In this document: positions 1 through 9,240 of the stretch, piece after piece
Position numbering within the stretch: the first letter of the stretch is position 1
How the letters are laid out: each line of letters starts with the position of its first letter
Source: Symploca sp. SIO2E9
GTDB taxonomy: Bacteria; Cyanobacteriota; Cyanobacteriia; Cyanobacteriales; Coleofasciculaceae
Assembly (NCBI GenBank): GCA_010692645.1
Contig: JAAHGS010000003.1
Location: 1-48,600 of the forward strand
Direction: 5' to 3'
DNA length: 48,600 nt
Program-made: the position numbers and the translations under genes
Notes under the pieces: model-generated
The model's database searches: none
What the model was told of the DNA's origin: nothing
Seen by the model: only the letters and a program-made list of their open reading frames with translations

Positions 1-156
1 CTTTTCGTCAGGATAGGCCTGATTGTGATCAAGTAAACTTTTAGTCAGCGCTAGTCCCCAGTTCCACGCATGCCGTGCAGTACCCGCGTGTTTAGCTAGA
101 GCGATTTTTTGGTTTGGAGATCTGATTCTTAACTCAGTTTTGAATCCTAGTAACAT
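1..156 (-). CDS. tnpB: TnpB-type transposon protein, N-terminal part (runs off left edge)
   Basis: The minus strand is open for 52 codons from the ATG at 154-156 to base 1. The peptide begins MLLGFKTELR and contains the stretch LAKHAGTARHAWNWGLALT, the helix-turn-helix start typical of TnpB/OrfB of IS200/IS605-like elements (an RNA-guided nuclease family). The start looks genuine because the protein opens at the family's usual N-terminus. The upstream 157-240 segment, AT-rich with a repeated TAACAAAT, would be the element's left end. Whether the rest is intact lies outside the window. Family assignment is from motif recognition and is firm; activity is unknown. Confidence 0.85.
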   Translation of the reverse strand, partial: MLLGFKTELRIRSPNQKIALAKHAGTARHAWNWGLALTKSLLDHNQAYPDEK

Positions 157-243
157 TTGTTAGTTAATGTGAGTATTTGTTAGCAAACTGTTCACTGTTG
201 ATTAACCCTCTCTTTCCATACAAGGGTCAATATATTTATTTGT

Positions 244-912
244 TCAGGGCGTTAACTTGGAAATCTCTGCGCTTGGGCAAACATCAGCCAATACACAAGC
301 ATAGCACAGCGGTTTCCGTGCCTTGCAAATCTCCCGACCATGATAAATTAGCCGAATTGACCAATTTTCCCAATCCTCTTGAGGCAAGAGTCTGATTAAA
401 TCTCGCTCGATCTTCACGGGATCTATGTTGTCTGTCAAACCTAGAAGCTTAGTTAAGCGCTTGACGTGAGTGTCAACAGTAACGCCAGCGTTAATACCAT
501 AGGCATGAGCCAGAACAACATTGGCTGTTTTGCGGGCAACTCCTGGCAATTTTACTAGATCTTCGAGGCGTTTCGGCACTTGAGAATCAAAGTCCGCTAC
601 AATCATGCGGCAAGCAGCTTGAATATTTTTCGCTTTGTTGCGATAGAACCCTGTAGGGCGAACTAAATTTTCCAGTACTTCTAGCTCAGCACTAGCAAGG
701 GCATCAGCATCAGGAAATTGGCGAAACAACTCTGGAGTCACTTGATTTACCCGTTCGTCTGTGCATTGAGCTGAGAGGATTGTTGCCACCAGCAGCTGCA
801 CTGGAGTTTCATAATTAAGTGTGCAGGTGGCTTCTGGATAAAGTCGCTTCAGACGAATTAGAATCTCGATAGCTCGCTGCTTTTTACTTGACCATTTACG
901 AGTAATGCCCAC
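244..912 (-). CDS. nth: Endonuclease III (DNA glycosylase/AP lyase)
   Basis: Base-excision repair enzyme that removes oxidised pyrimidines and cuts the abasic site. The 222-residue protein has the helix-hairpin-helix LPGVARKTANVV with catalytic Lys128, and Asp147 in VDTHV. The C-terminal cysteines 196, 203, 206 and 212 match the C-x6-C-x2-C-x5-C [4Fe-4S] pattern. Length is normal for the family. It follows rseP and serS on the same strand, separated from rseP by a perfect 12-base-pair hairpin. It acts in the cytoplasm on chromosomal DNA. Confidence 0.97.
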   Translation of the reverse strand: MGITRKWSSKKQRAIEILIRLKRLYPEATCTLNYETPVQLLVATILSAQCTDERVNQVTPELFRQFPDADALASAELEVLENLVRPTGFYRNKAKNIQAACRMIVADFDSQVPKRLEDLVKLPGVARKTANVVLAHAYGINAGVTVDTHVKRLTKLLGLTDNIDPVKIERDLIRLLPQEDWENWSIRLIYHGREICKARKPLCYACVLADVCPSAEISKLTP

Positions 913-941
913 ACTAGTTATTGCTGATTAAGGTGATATTT

Positions 942-970
942 CCCACACTTACCTTTCAGGTAAGTGTGGG
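942..970. terminator. Perfect 12-bp inverted repeat between rseP and nth
   Basis: CCCACACTTACC at 942-953 pairs exactly with GGTAAGTGTGGG at 959-970 around a 5-base loop. It lies between the end of rseP (998) and the start of nth (912). No clear U-tract follows on the minus strand, so it may be an attenuating or processing hairpin rather than a classic terminator. Confidence 0.55.
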
Positions 971-997
971 CTTCTTGCAGGACTTGCTAAAAAGATG

Positions 998-2083
998 TTA
1001 CTGGAAGAGGTTTTGTACCCAGACCAAATTAGCAGTATCTCGGACAATCAAGAACACGCCTAAACCTAGCAGCAGAACCAATCCAGTTTGCATAATATTT
1101 TGCTGGATTTCTATCGGCAATGGCTTACCTCTAAGTCCTTCAATTAATAAAAATGCCAACTGACCACCATCAAGGGCTGGTAGGGGTAAGATATTAATTA
1201 TTGCTAAGTTGATGCTGATCAAGGCAGTAAATTGGAACAGACTAGCAGCATCTGAGCGAGCAATACTAGCTCCCATTTCAACGATTTTGACTGGACCAGC
1301 AACTTGTTCAGCAGTTTCGCCGAAATTACTCAAAAGTTGTACAAAGCCCTCAACCGTCAAGAGTGTAACCCGTTGAAACTCTTCAGCTGCACTCCCTAAA
1401 GCCTGCCCGATACTAGCACGCTTACGTACTATCTTCCCATTAGGCAGTAATTGTACCCCAATTCTGCCTTTACCATCTTCCCCAGGCTCTGGCTTGACCT
1501 CAATCAACAGACTTTGTTGGTCTCGCAAGATTGTCAGTTCTAGGCTACGGTTGGGTGATTGCTGTATCCTTTGCTTGAGAGAATTAGTTGCAATCAGACC
1601 CTTACCCAAGTCTTGACCATCTACAGCTAAAATTACATCTTGGGGTTTAACTCCAGCCTCTTGTGCTACTGAACTGCTTTGCGGAGCAATTTCAGGAATC
1701 AGAACACCAGGTTGACTAAATTCAGGAATACCTACTGTTGCCGCTTGAGTAAAAAGTAGGAAATAGGCAAAGACCAAATTAGCAATTACACCAGCGCTGA
1801 TCACAATTGCCCGGTCTAAAATTGGTCGGTTGCGCAGTAAATTAGGATGATTGGGAGGTATATCACTATCAGGGTCATCGTCAGGAAAACCAACAAATCC
1901 CCCTAGAGGGATGGCTCGCACCGCATACTCAGTTTCTGATCCCTGATACTTCCAGATGATTGGACCAAAGCCGAGTGAGAAGCGATTTGCGTAGATTCCT
2001 TGTAGGCGAGCTGCCATGAAGTGACCAAGCTCATGTACTACAATCAAAACCGCTAGAACTGCGATCGCCGCCAGAGTTGACAT
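998..2083 (-). CDS. rseP: Site-2 protease, RseP/S2P family (M50)
   Basis: Membrane-embedded zinc metalloprotease that cleaves substrates within the membrane, typically anti-sigma factors. HELGH at residues 17-21 lies inside the first membrane helix and supplies two zinc ligands. The second motif LPLPALDGG near residue 305 supplies the third ligand. A PDZ domain lies roughly at residues 115-200 (APQSSSVAQEAGVKPQDVI). The 361-residue length is normal. It lies downstream of serS and upstream of nth on one strand. The spacer to serS is filled by a repeat element, so cotranscription is uncertain. The substrate cannot be told from the sequence. Confidence 0.95.
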   Translation of the reverse strand: MSTLAAIAVLAVLIVVHELGHFMAARLQGIYANRFSLGFGPIIWKYQGSETEYAVRAIPLGGFVGFPDDDPDSDIPPNHPNLLRNRPILDRAIVISAGVIANLVFAYFLLFTQAATVGIPEFSQPGVLIPEIAPQSSSVAQEAGVKPQDVILAVDGQDLGKGLIATNSLKQRIQQSPNRSLELTILRDQQSLLIEVKPEPGEDGKGRIGVQLLPNGKIVRKRASIGQALGSAAEEFQRVTLLTVEGFVQLLSNFGETAEQVAGPVKIVEMGASIARSDAASLFQFTALISINLAIINILPLPALDGGQLAFLLIEGLRGKPLPIEIQQNIMQTGLVLLLGLGVFLIVRDTANLVWVQNLFQ

Positions 2084-2209
2084 AGAAGTAATTATTGTAA
2101 CTATAATCCACTTTCCTTACATTGTAAGGTCTCTAGTTTAGAGGAGTGGGAAATCTGAGACAAGCTTTGAGTAGATCAATTTAATCTGCTGCCTGGCTAC
2201 TACAAGCCT

Positions 2210-2415
2210 GGTGGGCGAAAAAAGGCGTGGGCAAATAAGGGTGAGCGAAAAAAGGTGTGGGGAAATAATTAAGCAGACGCTCCAGACGCCCAGACGCCCA
2301 GACGCGGAGAACTCAAATCCCACGCAAAATTTCGTTCACCAGGCAAATAATTAAGCAGACGCCCAGACGCCCAGACGCGGAGAATTCAAATCCCACGCAA
2401 AATTTCGTTCACCCC
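2210..2415. mobile_element. MITE-like element, family A, with internal duplication
   Basis: The block opens with GGTGGGCGAAAAAA (2210), has a second start GGGTGAGCGAAA (2239-2250), and ends TTTCGTTCACCCC (2403-2415), the inverted match of the start. Inside are repeats of CAGACGC units and two near-identical copies (about 2262-2340 and 2347-2413) of the stretch ending in AAATCCCACGCAAAATTTCG. The same element occurs inverted at 11547-11669. It fills most of the 372-base spacer between rseP (start 2083) and serS (stop 2456); nothing else is seen there. It has no coding capacity. Confidence 0.75.
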
Positions 2416-2455
2416 TAAAAGCCCAGACCAAATCACAGATTATGGCGTGAGTAAT

Positions 2456-3748
<1,293 letters not shown>

Positions 3749-3879
3749 TTATCTCAGCGCGAGATCGCCTTCAGTGCTACTTTACAACAAGACGGTGATC
3801 GCACGATTAACAGTACCTTCCCAATCTGCCACAACTTCCTCTCCAAGTGCAATCAGTTAATCACTTCTGGATTTGGAAC

Positions 3880-4461
3880 TCAGCGATTGACTTGATTAAA
3901 TAGCCAGATAGAAGCGACAATGCCAACAAAATGGGCAGTAATGGTATTTATATTCGCTTGCACGACCAATAAATCAAATGAGTTCACTCCATACTGAGTG
4001 ACATTAAGACCAGGTCCAGTGGGCTGAGAGAATGATATTCCTAGAATGATACCGATAACTGCTTGTGCTCCCAACAGGGTAAATAGCATTCCGAGCAAAT
4101 TGAAAATTAGTCCGAACCTAATTGCTTGTAGTGTGTCGGCTTTACTTGGGCGCTCTGCTGAGCCAGCAACTAGAAGCTTTTGAGCAAGGCGAATGTAACG
4201 AAAAGCAAAATAAATGCCCACACCTAGCGTCACCAGCCCGCAAAGGGCGAAAAAGATGCCAAATCCAATTCCCTGAACACTTTCTTGAGTACCGCGATTG
4301 CCAAAAGCACCATAGACAAGCAAAATCGCACCTGAAACAATTGCTAACACTAGCTGAATCCAGAAAGCAATTCGACCAACGAGGCGAAGTGTCAGGGCAA
4401 CTCGCTGGAGAGCTGGTGGTAATGAGGACGGTTGAAGTTGTTCTGGCATCGACCTTGGCAT
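3880..4461 (-). CDS. DUF3611 membrane protein (Tic21/PIC1-like)
   Basis: A 193-residue protein with four predicted membrane helices (about residues 32-55, 64-88, 116-142 and 168-190). The pattern PPALQRVALTLRLVGRIAFW near the start and the C-terminal INTITAHFVGIVASIWL are those of the DUF3611 family, which includes the chloroplast inner-envelope proteins Tic21/PIC1, implicated in protein import or iron transport. The role in cyanobacteria is not settled. The first ATG is 4461; the second Met (MPEQLQ) is an alternative start. It lies 141 bases downstream of serS on the same strand. Confidence 0.8.
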   Translation of the reverse strand: MPRSMPEQLQPSSLPPALQRVALTLRLVGRIAFWIQLVLAIVSGAILLVYGAFGNRGTQESVQGIGFGIFFALCGLVTLGVGIYFAFRYIRLAQKLLVAGSAERPSKADTLQAIRFGLIFNLLGMLFTLLGAQAVIGIILGISFSQPTGPGLNVTQYGVNSFDLLVVQANINTITAHFVGIVASIWLFNQVNR

Positions 4462-5230
4462 CTATCAATCTTTGATTTAGTCTTGGGTCTTCAATTTCTG
4501 GTAATAGGCGTTGCCTGTAGTTGTGTTCCTTAACTCAAGGAACTCAACAGATAAATTCTCCAAGCTAATGAAGCTGCTGGTACCTGGTAAGCTAAAACCC
4601 ATCTAAATTGTATATCCTTTCGATTGATAAAAACTCTCAATCCCTTCTGCCCTCTACCTTGGAGCCTTCTGCCTTTTCTTTATCCAAGATACAACTTAAA
4701 TGCGCGATAGCTTATCTGCTGATCAGCCTGTTGCCTAGATCTGGCGTTGTATCCCGATTATGTGATTTTACTCCTGAATACTAACCTAAAGTAAGCTCAA
4801 GTCAGTGGGCAGATTTATCGATTCAATTGGTCGGATCTACTTTGACAAGGTTAGCGATCAATAAGGTCGTTGACTTGGTCACAGGTTATACTGTCGCCAC
4901 TGACAACCTTTGTACCAATAGTCTGAGCCATGCTGCTACGCTTTCAAGCAAACGTAGTTCGCTGTTAAACTTGGCTATCGGGAACTTCGCTAGAATTGAT
5001 CTCATATTGTTCAGGGGTTCTGCATCTAACTTCACCCAATCAGCGAAGGAATTACACAATCTTCAAGAATTTTAGGCTATAAAGTGTGAGGGCAATTAAT
5101 TAACTAAGCTTGCCCACTTTAGGAGACATTCGCGGGTGCATGTGAGTTTTCAGGGGTATTAAGGTCATCTTTAGTTTCAGGAAAACTCTCCCATTCAAAT
5201 CCGGTTGGCTGGGATATTCAGCAGCGAGCT
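4462..5230. other. 769-base spacer without a convincing gene
   Basis: This region separates the DUF3611 gene (minus) from the PadR gene (plus). An 82-codon plus-strand frame at 4827-5075 has no recognisable similarity, biased composition or ribosome site and is not called. A weak inverted match, CTAAATTGTAT near 4603 and ATACAACTTAA near 4689, flanks a CTTCTGCC-rich stretch and may be an old mobile fragment. The promoters of both divergent genes must lie here. Confidence 0.5.
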
Positions 5231-5590
5231 ATGCAGATGAAATTTGACGATATCTATCAATTTTTTCAGGACCCTCCTCCCAACTATCTCAACAAGGAAT
5301 TGGCTGTATGTTATGTTTTGTCAGTTTTGTTGCAAGGAGAATCCTATGGAACACTGCTGATCCAAAAACTTGAAAAGGAGTACCCAACCTATCGACTTTC
5401 TGACACTGTCCTCTACAGCGCACTGAAGTTTCTGGAGGAGTCGAAAGCGATTTCGGGGTACTGGAAAAAGGTTGAGGGCAGAGGACGTCCCCGCAGGATG
5501 TATCAACTACGCTCAGAATGGCGCAAGAAAGCTCAGGAACTTGCTGGTTTTTGGCGAGATTACATGACTGATGATCGAAAAGCCATGTAG
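5231..5590 (+). CDS. PadR-family transcriptional regulator (Pex-like)
   Basis: A 119-residue winged-helix protein. The stretch ELAVCYVLSVLLQGESYGT, the recognition region YRLSDTVLYSALKFLEE and the wing with GRGRPRRMY are the PadR signature. Pex, which represses kaiA in Synechococcus, belongs to this group; a clock role here is only a possibility. The ATG two codons in (MKFDDIYQFF, 5237) is an equally likely start and matches the family better. It is a stand-alone gene with a large upstream spacer and a long hairpin downstream. Confidence 0.8.
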   Translation: MQMKFDDIYQFFQDPPPNYLNKELAVCYVLSVLLQGESYGTLLIQKLEKEYPTYRLSDTVLYSALKFLEESKAISGYWKKVEGRGRPRRMYQLRSEWRKKAQELAGFWRDYMTDDRKAM

Positions 5591-5692
5591 GAGATTGTGA
5601 CAGTCTGTAACCTTTAAAGGTTCAGATACTTAGCGGTTCTTGCGTAAAAGAGCAGGGTGGCAATGGCAAAAGTTCAGTCTAGTAGAAATGTC

Positions 5693-5746
5693 GGCTCTAG
5701 CATTGCTGTAGGATAATTTATCTCTCCTACAGGCTGCTAAAGAGCC
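5693..5746. ncRNA. Long imperfect hairpin (structured RNA or terminator)
   Basis: Three stacked complementary segments fold back: GGCTC with GAGCC, TAGCA with TGCTA, and CTGTAGGA (5706-5713) with TCCTACAG (5725-5732). This gives 18 base pairs with small internal loops and an 11-base apical loop. It lies 103 bases after the PadR stop and 108 bases before the next gene. It could end the PadR transcript or sit in the leader of the downstream gene. Confidence 0.45.
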
Positions 5747-5853
5747 GTCATCTCATCTTCAAGAAATAACAGCAGACGCTCAAGGGTTGACCGCTAAAGC
5801 TTCACAAATTGTAAAGTAGTAGCAAGAGAATCCTAAGTATCTGTCAAAAATTC

Positions 5854-6393
5854 GTGAATACAGCCACTCTACCTTCGATCTTCCTGCTCACCCTATTGCT
5901 AGCAGTAGGTTTATTTTTCTTCATCCGAGCCTCCGTTAAGGCCCGGAGCGAACAAGTGAAGCTAATTGCCAAAGAATCGGAAGAATCTCTGTTAACGCTT
6001 CTACAGCAATATTTTGAGGACAGAGCCTACCGAGTAGCAGCAGTCGATGCAGCTATCAATCAAGTAACATTTCAAGGGTTCGTTCGACCAAGTTTGTTTC
6101 TAGCAATCTTTTTAACCTTGCTAGCTGCCTGCGGCACTGTATGTTTGTCGTTAGTTTTGTCATTGCTGTACCCAAAGTTGACTAGCATTTTTCTGGGTTT
6201 GGTTATATTAGCACCGACAGCTGGACTTTTTTATTGGAAAAAAGCGGGAAGAAATGAGCAGGTTACCCTCAAAATTGAATCAGTAGCAACTCAGGATGCT
6301 ACTGAACACAGTCTCATTACTGTTACGGCACATCGCGATGAACTCGCGCAGCTGCAAAAGAGGCTTGATCTGATCAACTACCTCGCCTCATAG
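5854..6393 (+). CDS. Probable cofactor assembly of complex C subunit B (CCB1/DUF3529-like)
   Basis: A 179-residue membrane protein starting with GTG. One N-terminal helix (about residues 7-26) is followed by a soluble segment (AKESEESLLTLLQQYFEDRAYRV), two adjacent helices (about 80-127) and a soluble tail. This layout matches the proteins needed to attach haem c(i) to cytochrome b6 in the b6f complex (CCB group). The assignment rests on remembered family sequence and layout, so it is likely but not certain. The gene stands alone and ends at a clear hairpin. Confidence 0.65.
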   Translation: MNTATLPSIFLLTLLLAVGLFFFIRASVKARSEQVKLIAKESEESLLTLLQQYFEDRAYRVAAVDAAINQVTFQGFVRPSLFLAIFLTLLAACGTVCLSLVLSLLYPKLTSIFLGLVILAPTAGLFYWKKAGRNEQVTLKIESVATQDATEHSLITVTAHRDELAQLQKRLDLINYLAS

Positions 6394-6399
6394 GAGGAC

Positions 6400-6419
6400 G
6401 GGGTTTCAAAAAAAACCCC
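6400..6419. terminator. Terminator hairpin, possibly bidirectional
   Basis: GGGGTTT (6400-6406) pairs with AAACCCC (6413-6419) around an A-rich loop, seven bases after the stop of the upstream plus-strand gene. The convergent small minus-strand frame ends at 6424, so the hairpin may serve both. Confidence 0.65.
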
Positions 6420-6423
6420 ATTC

Positions 6424-6585
6424 TCACCGAGAGGACTTACTGAGTTTTGAACGCTTCGTCTGCTGTAGTTGCTTCAACGAACCCATATCCTTGCGGTTAC
6501 GCTTCAAAAAATTAGAGCTAACAGCACCCACGTCTACGAGGGCAATACCATCCCCCGGTTGCTGAAAATAAGCAACTTGATACAT
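6424..6585 (-). CDS. Candidate small basic protein, 53 residues
   Basis: Starting at the ATG at 6583-6585, which has AAGGA four bases upstream, the frame encodes MYQVAYFQQPGDGIALVDVG followed by a Lys/Arg/Ser-rich tail ending KRSKLSKSSR. The open frame extends farther upstream to 6657, but the ribosome site favours the inner start. I do not recognise the protein. Support is the ribosome site, the terminator beyond the stop and a coding-like composition; similarity is untested. Confidence 0.35.
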   Translation of the reverse strand: MYQVAYFQQPGDGIALVDVGAVSSNFLKRNRKDMGSLKQLQQTKRSKLSKSSR

Positions 6586-6616
6586 TATTTCCTTAAATAG
6601 CCTAACTCTTGGGAAG

Positions 6617-6710
6617 TTTGGGCGGGAAACCCTTGAAAGTAAGTGGCATCGAGCCACGTTTCAATCTCGGAGCTATCAATCCCCACCCTATAGACGGATG
6701 GGGAATTCCG
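6617..6710 (+). mobile_element. Possible 3'-end remnant of an IS200/IS605-like element
   Basis: After GGGCGGGAAACC comes CTTGAAAGTAAG, a small hairpin (TGGC/GCCA), and a larger hairpin ATCCCCACCC/GGATGGGGA (about 6678-6703). This order resembles the 3' untranslated ends of TnpB elements, where the guide RNA scaffold lies, but no TnpB coding sequence remains. Low confidence; it could be an unrelated structured segment. From here to 6943 I see no gene. Confidence 0.3.
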
Positions 6711-6943
6711 CAGTTTCGTTAAATATGCGCTTTACCGCTCCTTTGAAGATAACAACACGCACATTTGACATCAACAGGCTTACCGCCAAAAGACTACAAA
6801 GAAAGAAACAATCCGTTGCCAAATACTTAAGCACAACAAGGCAATAGTCGCCTATGCGCTACATCCCACGCCTGGCTGAAGCAATAGCCTCTGATCTGCT
6901 GAAACCCTACTCATAAAGGGAATATGAGCAAAGTTTACAAACC

Positions 6944-7258
6944 TCAATGGGCAGCCCCTACAGGAGTCTTTTCTGCTGGAGAGCTGATGATCCGCAGACT
7001 GGGAAACAAAAAATGATTTTCTTCTACGTATTGCGCTCCAAAGAGCCCTTTTTCTGCCCAGAAATAGCGGTCTGTAGTATGTTCGTTTCGCTTCACTAGG
7101 AGTAAAGCTGGCGGAACAATCTTTTCTGATTGAATATACTTTCTCGCTGCTGTTACTGGTTTATCTTCGCCGCTTTCAAGATTATACTGAGGCACGTGTT
7201 CCAAAATCTTACGTCCTTCCTGGCGACGGCGACTTTTGCGTTTGCGTCTTCTTGCCAA
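6944..7258 (-). CDS. DUF3155-type conserved cyanobacterial protein
   Basis: A small basic protein (104 residues) starting with Arg/Lys-rich ARRRKRKSRRRQEGRK, followed by a conserved core (ESGEDKPVTAARKYI, VKRNEHTTDRYFWAEKGL, YVEENHFLFPSL). The composition suggests nucleic-acid binding, but no function is known to me. A longer frame begins with ATG at 7315. AGGAGG eight bases before the TTG at 7256-7258, and the family's usual basic N-terminus, favour the TTG start. It stands alone between convergent and divergent neighbours. Confidence 0.75.
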   Translation of the reverse strand: MARRRKRKSRRRQEGRKILEHVPQYNLESGEDKPVTAARKYIQSEKIVPPALLLVKRNEHTTDRYFWAEKGLFGAQYVEENHFLFPSLRIISSPAEKTPVGAAH

Positions 7259-7604
7259 ACTGTCTACCTCCTCTTTCTGCTTGCAGCTGTAAATCTGGTT
7301 ACCAAAACCGTGCAAAGTATATCGGCTTGAATTCTAAATTTCAAACTGTCTTCATGTAAAGCTAGAAAATCCTGAATTGCTTTCAGGGTAAAGCTTCAGC
7401 CAACTTTAATTATCTGTTGACCAGTAATTTATTATGCAAAACTTTATTATTCTTAACAAAGATTAACAGGAAGAAGCACTTCCGTGCTTGTATAGCTTAC
7501 TGGTTATCATTAGGGCACGCATTAGTAGTCTTTGGTACCTGAAGACCTAACTATTGGTCAGTTGTGCGACGATTTAGACATTATAGAAACAGAGCCGATC
7601 GTCA
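7259..7604. other. Divergent promoter region, no gene seen
   Basis: These 346 AT-rich bases separate the DUF3155-type gene (minus) from the sensor kinase (plus) and must hold both promoters. The only local structure noticed is a short inverted repeat CTGAA/TTCAG near 7372-7386. Confidence 0.5.
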
Positions 7605-9128
7605 TTGCTCCAAGCCCAAGCGCTGGAAAAAATCAGTAACTCAAACCTCATGTACACTCGAGCCAGTTCAGAATTTGTTGCCCTATGTCGCTCTCAAATA
7701 GCAGTGTTAACTCAAGCTCTGGGAGCAGCTTTGAGCGCAGTGTACTTGACACAAGAACTGGTAGAGGAGGCAACCCCAAAGCTAATTCCTGTTGTAGTTT
7801 ATCCTGATTCGGCTACAGTTTCACAACAAAATAATGCTGATCTGGTGCTGCCGCAGCAGATCAGTAAGATCAAACCAGCGCCCCGATTATCAACAGCAGC
7901 AGCACGCCTACTTCCTATGCCATCCGAACCTGATCAAGAGGTGGGTGAAGCTTCACCAGATTGGCAAGAGAATTCCTTGTGGCAACAGCGCCAAATTGTG
8001 TTGCCCCTAATTCATGAGGGTGTCGTTATGGGGGTGTTAGTAACTAGTCGCGAGGATCGACCATGGAATGACCGGGAAAAGGCGACTATTGAACTAATTG
8101 CTAAAACTTTATCTGTTGCCTATGTCATGGATCAGCGGCGAGTATGGTTTGAGCAGCAGTTGACTCAGCAAGAAATATATCAAGAAAAACAGCGAGATCT
8201 ACTAGATGACCTCCTGCATCAAGCACGCAGTCCTCTAACAGCCTTAAGAACTTTGGGCAAGCTGCTGATCAAGCGGCTGTTACCAGGAGATAAAAACCAA
8301 GAAGTGGCTGCTAGTATTGTGCGAGAGAGTGACCGCCTGCAAGAGTTACTGCAGCAGTTAAACAATTACCTGGAAATCAACCCAGCAGATTTAGTACCAT
8401 TGACACTCCCAGCTGCAAGTGTACTCCAGGGAGACCAGCCCGAAACAAGGGATAATAGTCAAGGAATTACCTCAAAAGCTAATTTACCACCAGAGGCAAC
8501 TAGGCAAGGCTTGCCCCTACCTCCAGCTAAAGCACTAACCCTAGAATCATTTTCAGTCGCAGCTGTCTTAAAGCCCCTTCTAGTTGCTGCTGAGGCGATC
8601 GCAACAGATCGTAATCTGGAATTTTGTTCTTACCTCCCTAAGGATTTGCCCGCAGTTGTCGGCAACCCGAAAAACTTGCACGAGGTATTGAGTAATATCA
8701 TTGACAACGCGATTAAATACACTCCAGCAGGTGGACAAATCAAGATCCAAGTAGGTGTTGGGCAACTAGATTATCGAGGAGACTCAGCACAATTATCAGA
8801 ATACGAATTCACCCAAGTAACGCCTCAGGAAAACTTAAAATATCTTGCAATTGCCATTAGTGATAATGGTCCAGGGATTCCACCTCAAGACTTAGAGCAT
8901 TTGTTTGAGAGACATTATCGCGGAGTCCAAGCCTCAACGGAGATTCCTGGTAGCGGTTTGGGCTTAGCGATCGCCAAAGAGCTAATCGAACAAATGCACG
9001 GTAAGATCGAAGTCTTTAGTCCAGCCCAATCAATTTTTACTGAATACGGAACGCCATCAGCAATAGACAAAGCCCGAGAAAATCGGGCAAGGGGAACAAG
9101 CTTTGTAGTTTGGTTGCCAATCAAATAA
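7605..9128 (+). CDS. GAF-domain sensor histidine kinase, Hik2/CSK-like
   Basis: A soluble 507-residue two-component sensor kinase. A GAF-like sensor fills about residues 20-180. The phosphoacceptor His205 lies in LLHQARSPLTALRTLGKLL. The ATPase part shows the N box (LHEVLSNIIDNAIKYTP), the G1 box (SDNGPGIPP) and the G2 box (GSGLGLAIAKEL). The unusual H-box and a conserved Cys28 near the start (FVALCRSQ) resemble Hik2 and the chloroplast sensor kinase CSK, reported to bind an Fe-S cluster and to sense electron-transport redox state. The start is TTG; Met16 is an alternative. No response regulator gene is adjacent. Confidence 0.8.
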   Translation: MLQAQALEKISNSNLMYTRASSEFVALCRSQIAVLTQALGAALSAVYLTQELVEEATPKLIPVVVYPDSATVSQQNNADLVLPQQISKIKPAPRLSTAAARLLPMPSEPDQEVGEASPDWQENSLWQQRQIVLPLIHEGVVMGVLVTSREDRPWNDREKATIELIAKTLSVAYVMDQRRVWFEQQLTQQEIYQEKQRDLLDDLLHQARSPLTALRTLGKLLIKRLLPGDKNQEVAASIVRESDRLQELLQQLNNYLEINPADLVPLTLPAASVLQGDQPETRDNSQGITSKANLPPEATRQGLPLPPAKALTLESFSVAAVLKPLLVAAEAIATDRNLEFCSYLPKDLPAVVGNPKNLHEVLSNIIDNAIKYTPAGGQIKIQVGVGQLDYRGDSAQLSEYEFTQVTPQENLKYLAIAISDNGPGIPPQDLEHLFERHYRGVQASTEIPGSGLGLAIAKELIEQMHGKIEVFSPAQSIFTEYGTPSAIDKARENRARGTSFVVWLPIK

Positions 9129-9240
9129 CCTTTAACTTTTAAGCTACTGTACGTTTAAAGCTTATATTTTCTGGTTGCATCAGAATTCTTCAAACCTTCT
9201 CCCACTCCTAATTAAATACACAAATTAAACGCGTGACAGC

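Noticed and set aside
2138-2323. 61-codon minus-strand frame
   Set aside because: It lies mostly inside the family A repeat element and has no ribosome site.
4122-4475. Overlapping frames in the DUF3611 gene
   Set aside because: They overlap a well-supported membrane protein gene and have no recognisable content.
4827-5075. 82-codon plus-strand frame in the spacer before the PadR gene
   Set aside because: No ribosome site, no recognised motif, unremarkable composition.
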